A DNA stretch of 64,000 nt, taken from contig NZ_CP042431.1 of assembly GCF_007970185.1 (NCBI RefSeq), positions 1,736,001-1,800,000 of the forward strand. Direction: 5' to 3'. Below, piece after piece: positions 63,924 to 64,000 of the stretch (position 1 is its first letter; each line of letters starts with the position of its first letter). Made by a program: the position numbers and the translations under genes. The notes under the pieces are model-generated. The model was given only the letters and a program-made list of their open reading frames with translations. It did no database searches and was not told the DNA's origin. The DNA comes from Pseudobacter ginsenosidimutans (GTDB taxonomy: Bacteria; Bacteroidota; Bacteroidia; Chitinophagales; Chitinophagaceae).

Positions 63924-64000
63924 ATGCAATCAACCGATCTAAACATATTAATTGAGCAGTACCTTACTCAGGAGCAAAGCCCGGAAACACAGGAGCAATT
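63924..64000 (+). CDS. Probable FecR-type anti-sigma factor, N-terminal start (partial)
   Basis: Only 25 complete codons are in the window: an ATG followed by 'QSTDLNILIEQYLTQEQSPE' and TQEQ. The 'LIEQYLT..QSPE' pattern is the usual opening of FecR-like anti-sigma factors in Bacteroidota, which hold the ECF sigma factor at the membrane until a TonB receptor signals. It lies 50 bases after the sigma gene, the standard place. Based on a short fragment and context. Confidence 0.65.
   Translation, partial: MQSTDLNILIEQYLTQEQSPETQEQ

Noticed and set aside
1-64000. CRISPR arrays, tRNA or rRNA genes, insertion sequences
   Set aside because: No regularly spaced direct repeats, cloverleaf-like genes, rRNA sequence or transposase-like proteins were seen while reading both strands; a dedicated tRNA or covariance search was not possible.

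Overview
The window comes from a Bacteroidota chromosome, probably a soil or plant-associated member of the Chitinophagaceae. The main reason is three SusC/SusD-type glycan import pairs. Supporting signs are a hybrid two-component system with a Reg_prop periplasmic sensor, an ECF sigma factor followed by the start of a FecR-like gene, and a promoter matching the Bacteroidota TAnnTTTG pattern. The family-level placement is inference. I saw no rRNA, tRNA, CRISPR array or insertion sequence.

Layout. 1-7027: the end of a SusC gene, a SusD gene, a GH20 hexosaminidase, a RidA-like protein, a PfkB sugar kinase and an M19 dipeptidase; the dipeptidase is bracketed by two copies of a roughly 50-60 bp hairpin repeat. 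7105-14709: housekeeping and regulatory genes (Na+/H+ antiporter, DoxX, GlxA-type regulator, xseAB) and a four-gene minus-strand operon (lipoprotein, 7-TM-like protein, histidine kinase, NarL-type regulator). 15023-19331: a DUF1963 protein convergent with a VWA / PP2C / protein-kinase triad of the TerY-P (YegL-YegK-YegI) type. 19653-24731: an AraC regulator, DinB, NUDIX, then a visibly AT-richer island with Vsr, a Dcm-like methyltransferase and an EcoRII-like endonuclease. 25052-27769: an AraC regulator and a TPR lipoprotein. 27776-41120: a polysaccharide utilisation locus (hybrid two-component regulator, SusC, SusD, DUF5017 lipoprotein, GH88, heparinase II/III-like lyase) that fits a uronic-acid-containing polymer. 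41128-45446: a GT39-type transferase, a PAP2 phosphatase, a DEDD exonuclease, a CvfB-like S1 protein and a small exported protein.

45560-63145 is the most interesting part. A DeoR-type repressor gene lies divergent from a twelve-gene, 16 kb plus-strand operon: SusC, SusD, an ExuT-like MFS carrier, an FAD oxidoreductase, a Tat-signal endonuclease/exonuclease/phosphatase-fold enzyme, a secreted metallophosphoesterase, an RbtT/DalT-like MFS carrier, a 2-hydroxyacid dehydrogenase, two FGGY kinases, a histidine phosphatase and a secreted glycerophosphodiester phosphodiesterase. The operon has a good promoter at 46464-46496, a structured leader and a clear terminator at 63121-63145. Three exported phosphodiester-cleaving folds next to polyol/sugar carriers and kinases suggest a locus that harvests a polyol-phosphate or sugar-phosphate diester, for example teichoic acid or glycerophosphodiesters. 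That substrate is a hypothesis. The DeoR gene and the convergent gene before it share a perfect 25-bp inverted-repeat terminator. The window closes with an ECF sigma gene starting at TTG and the first 77 bases of a probable anti-sigma gene.
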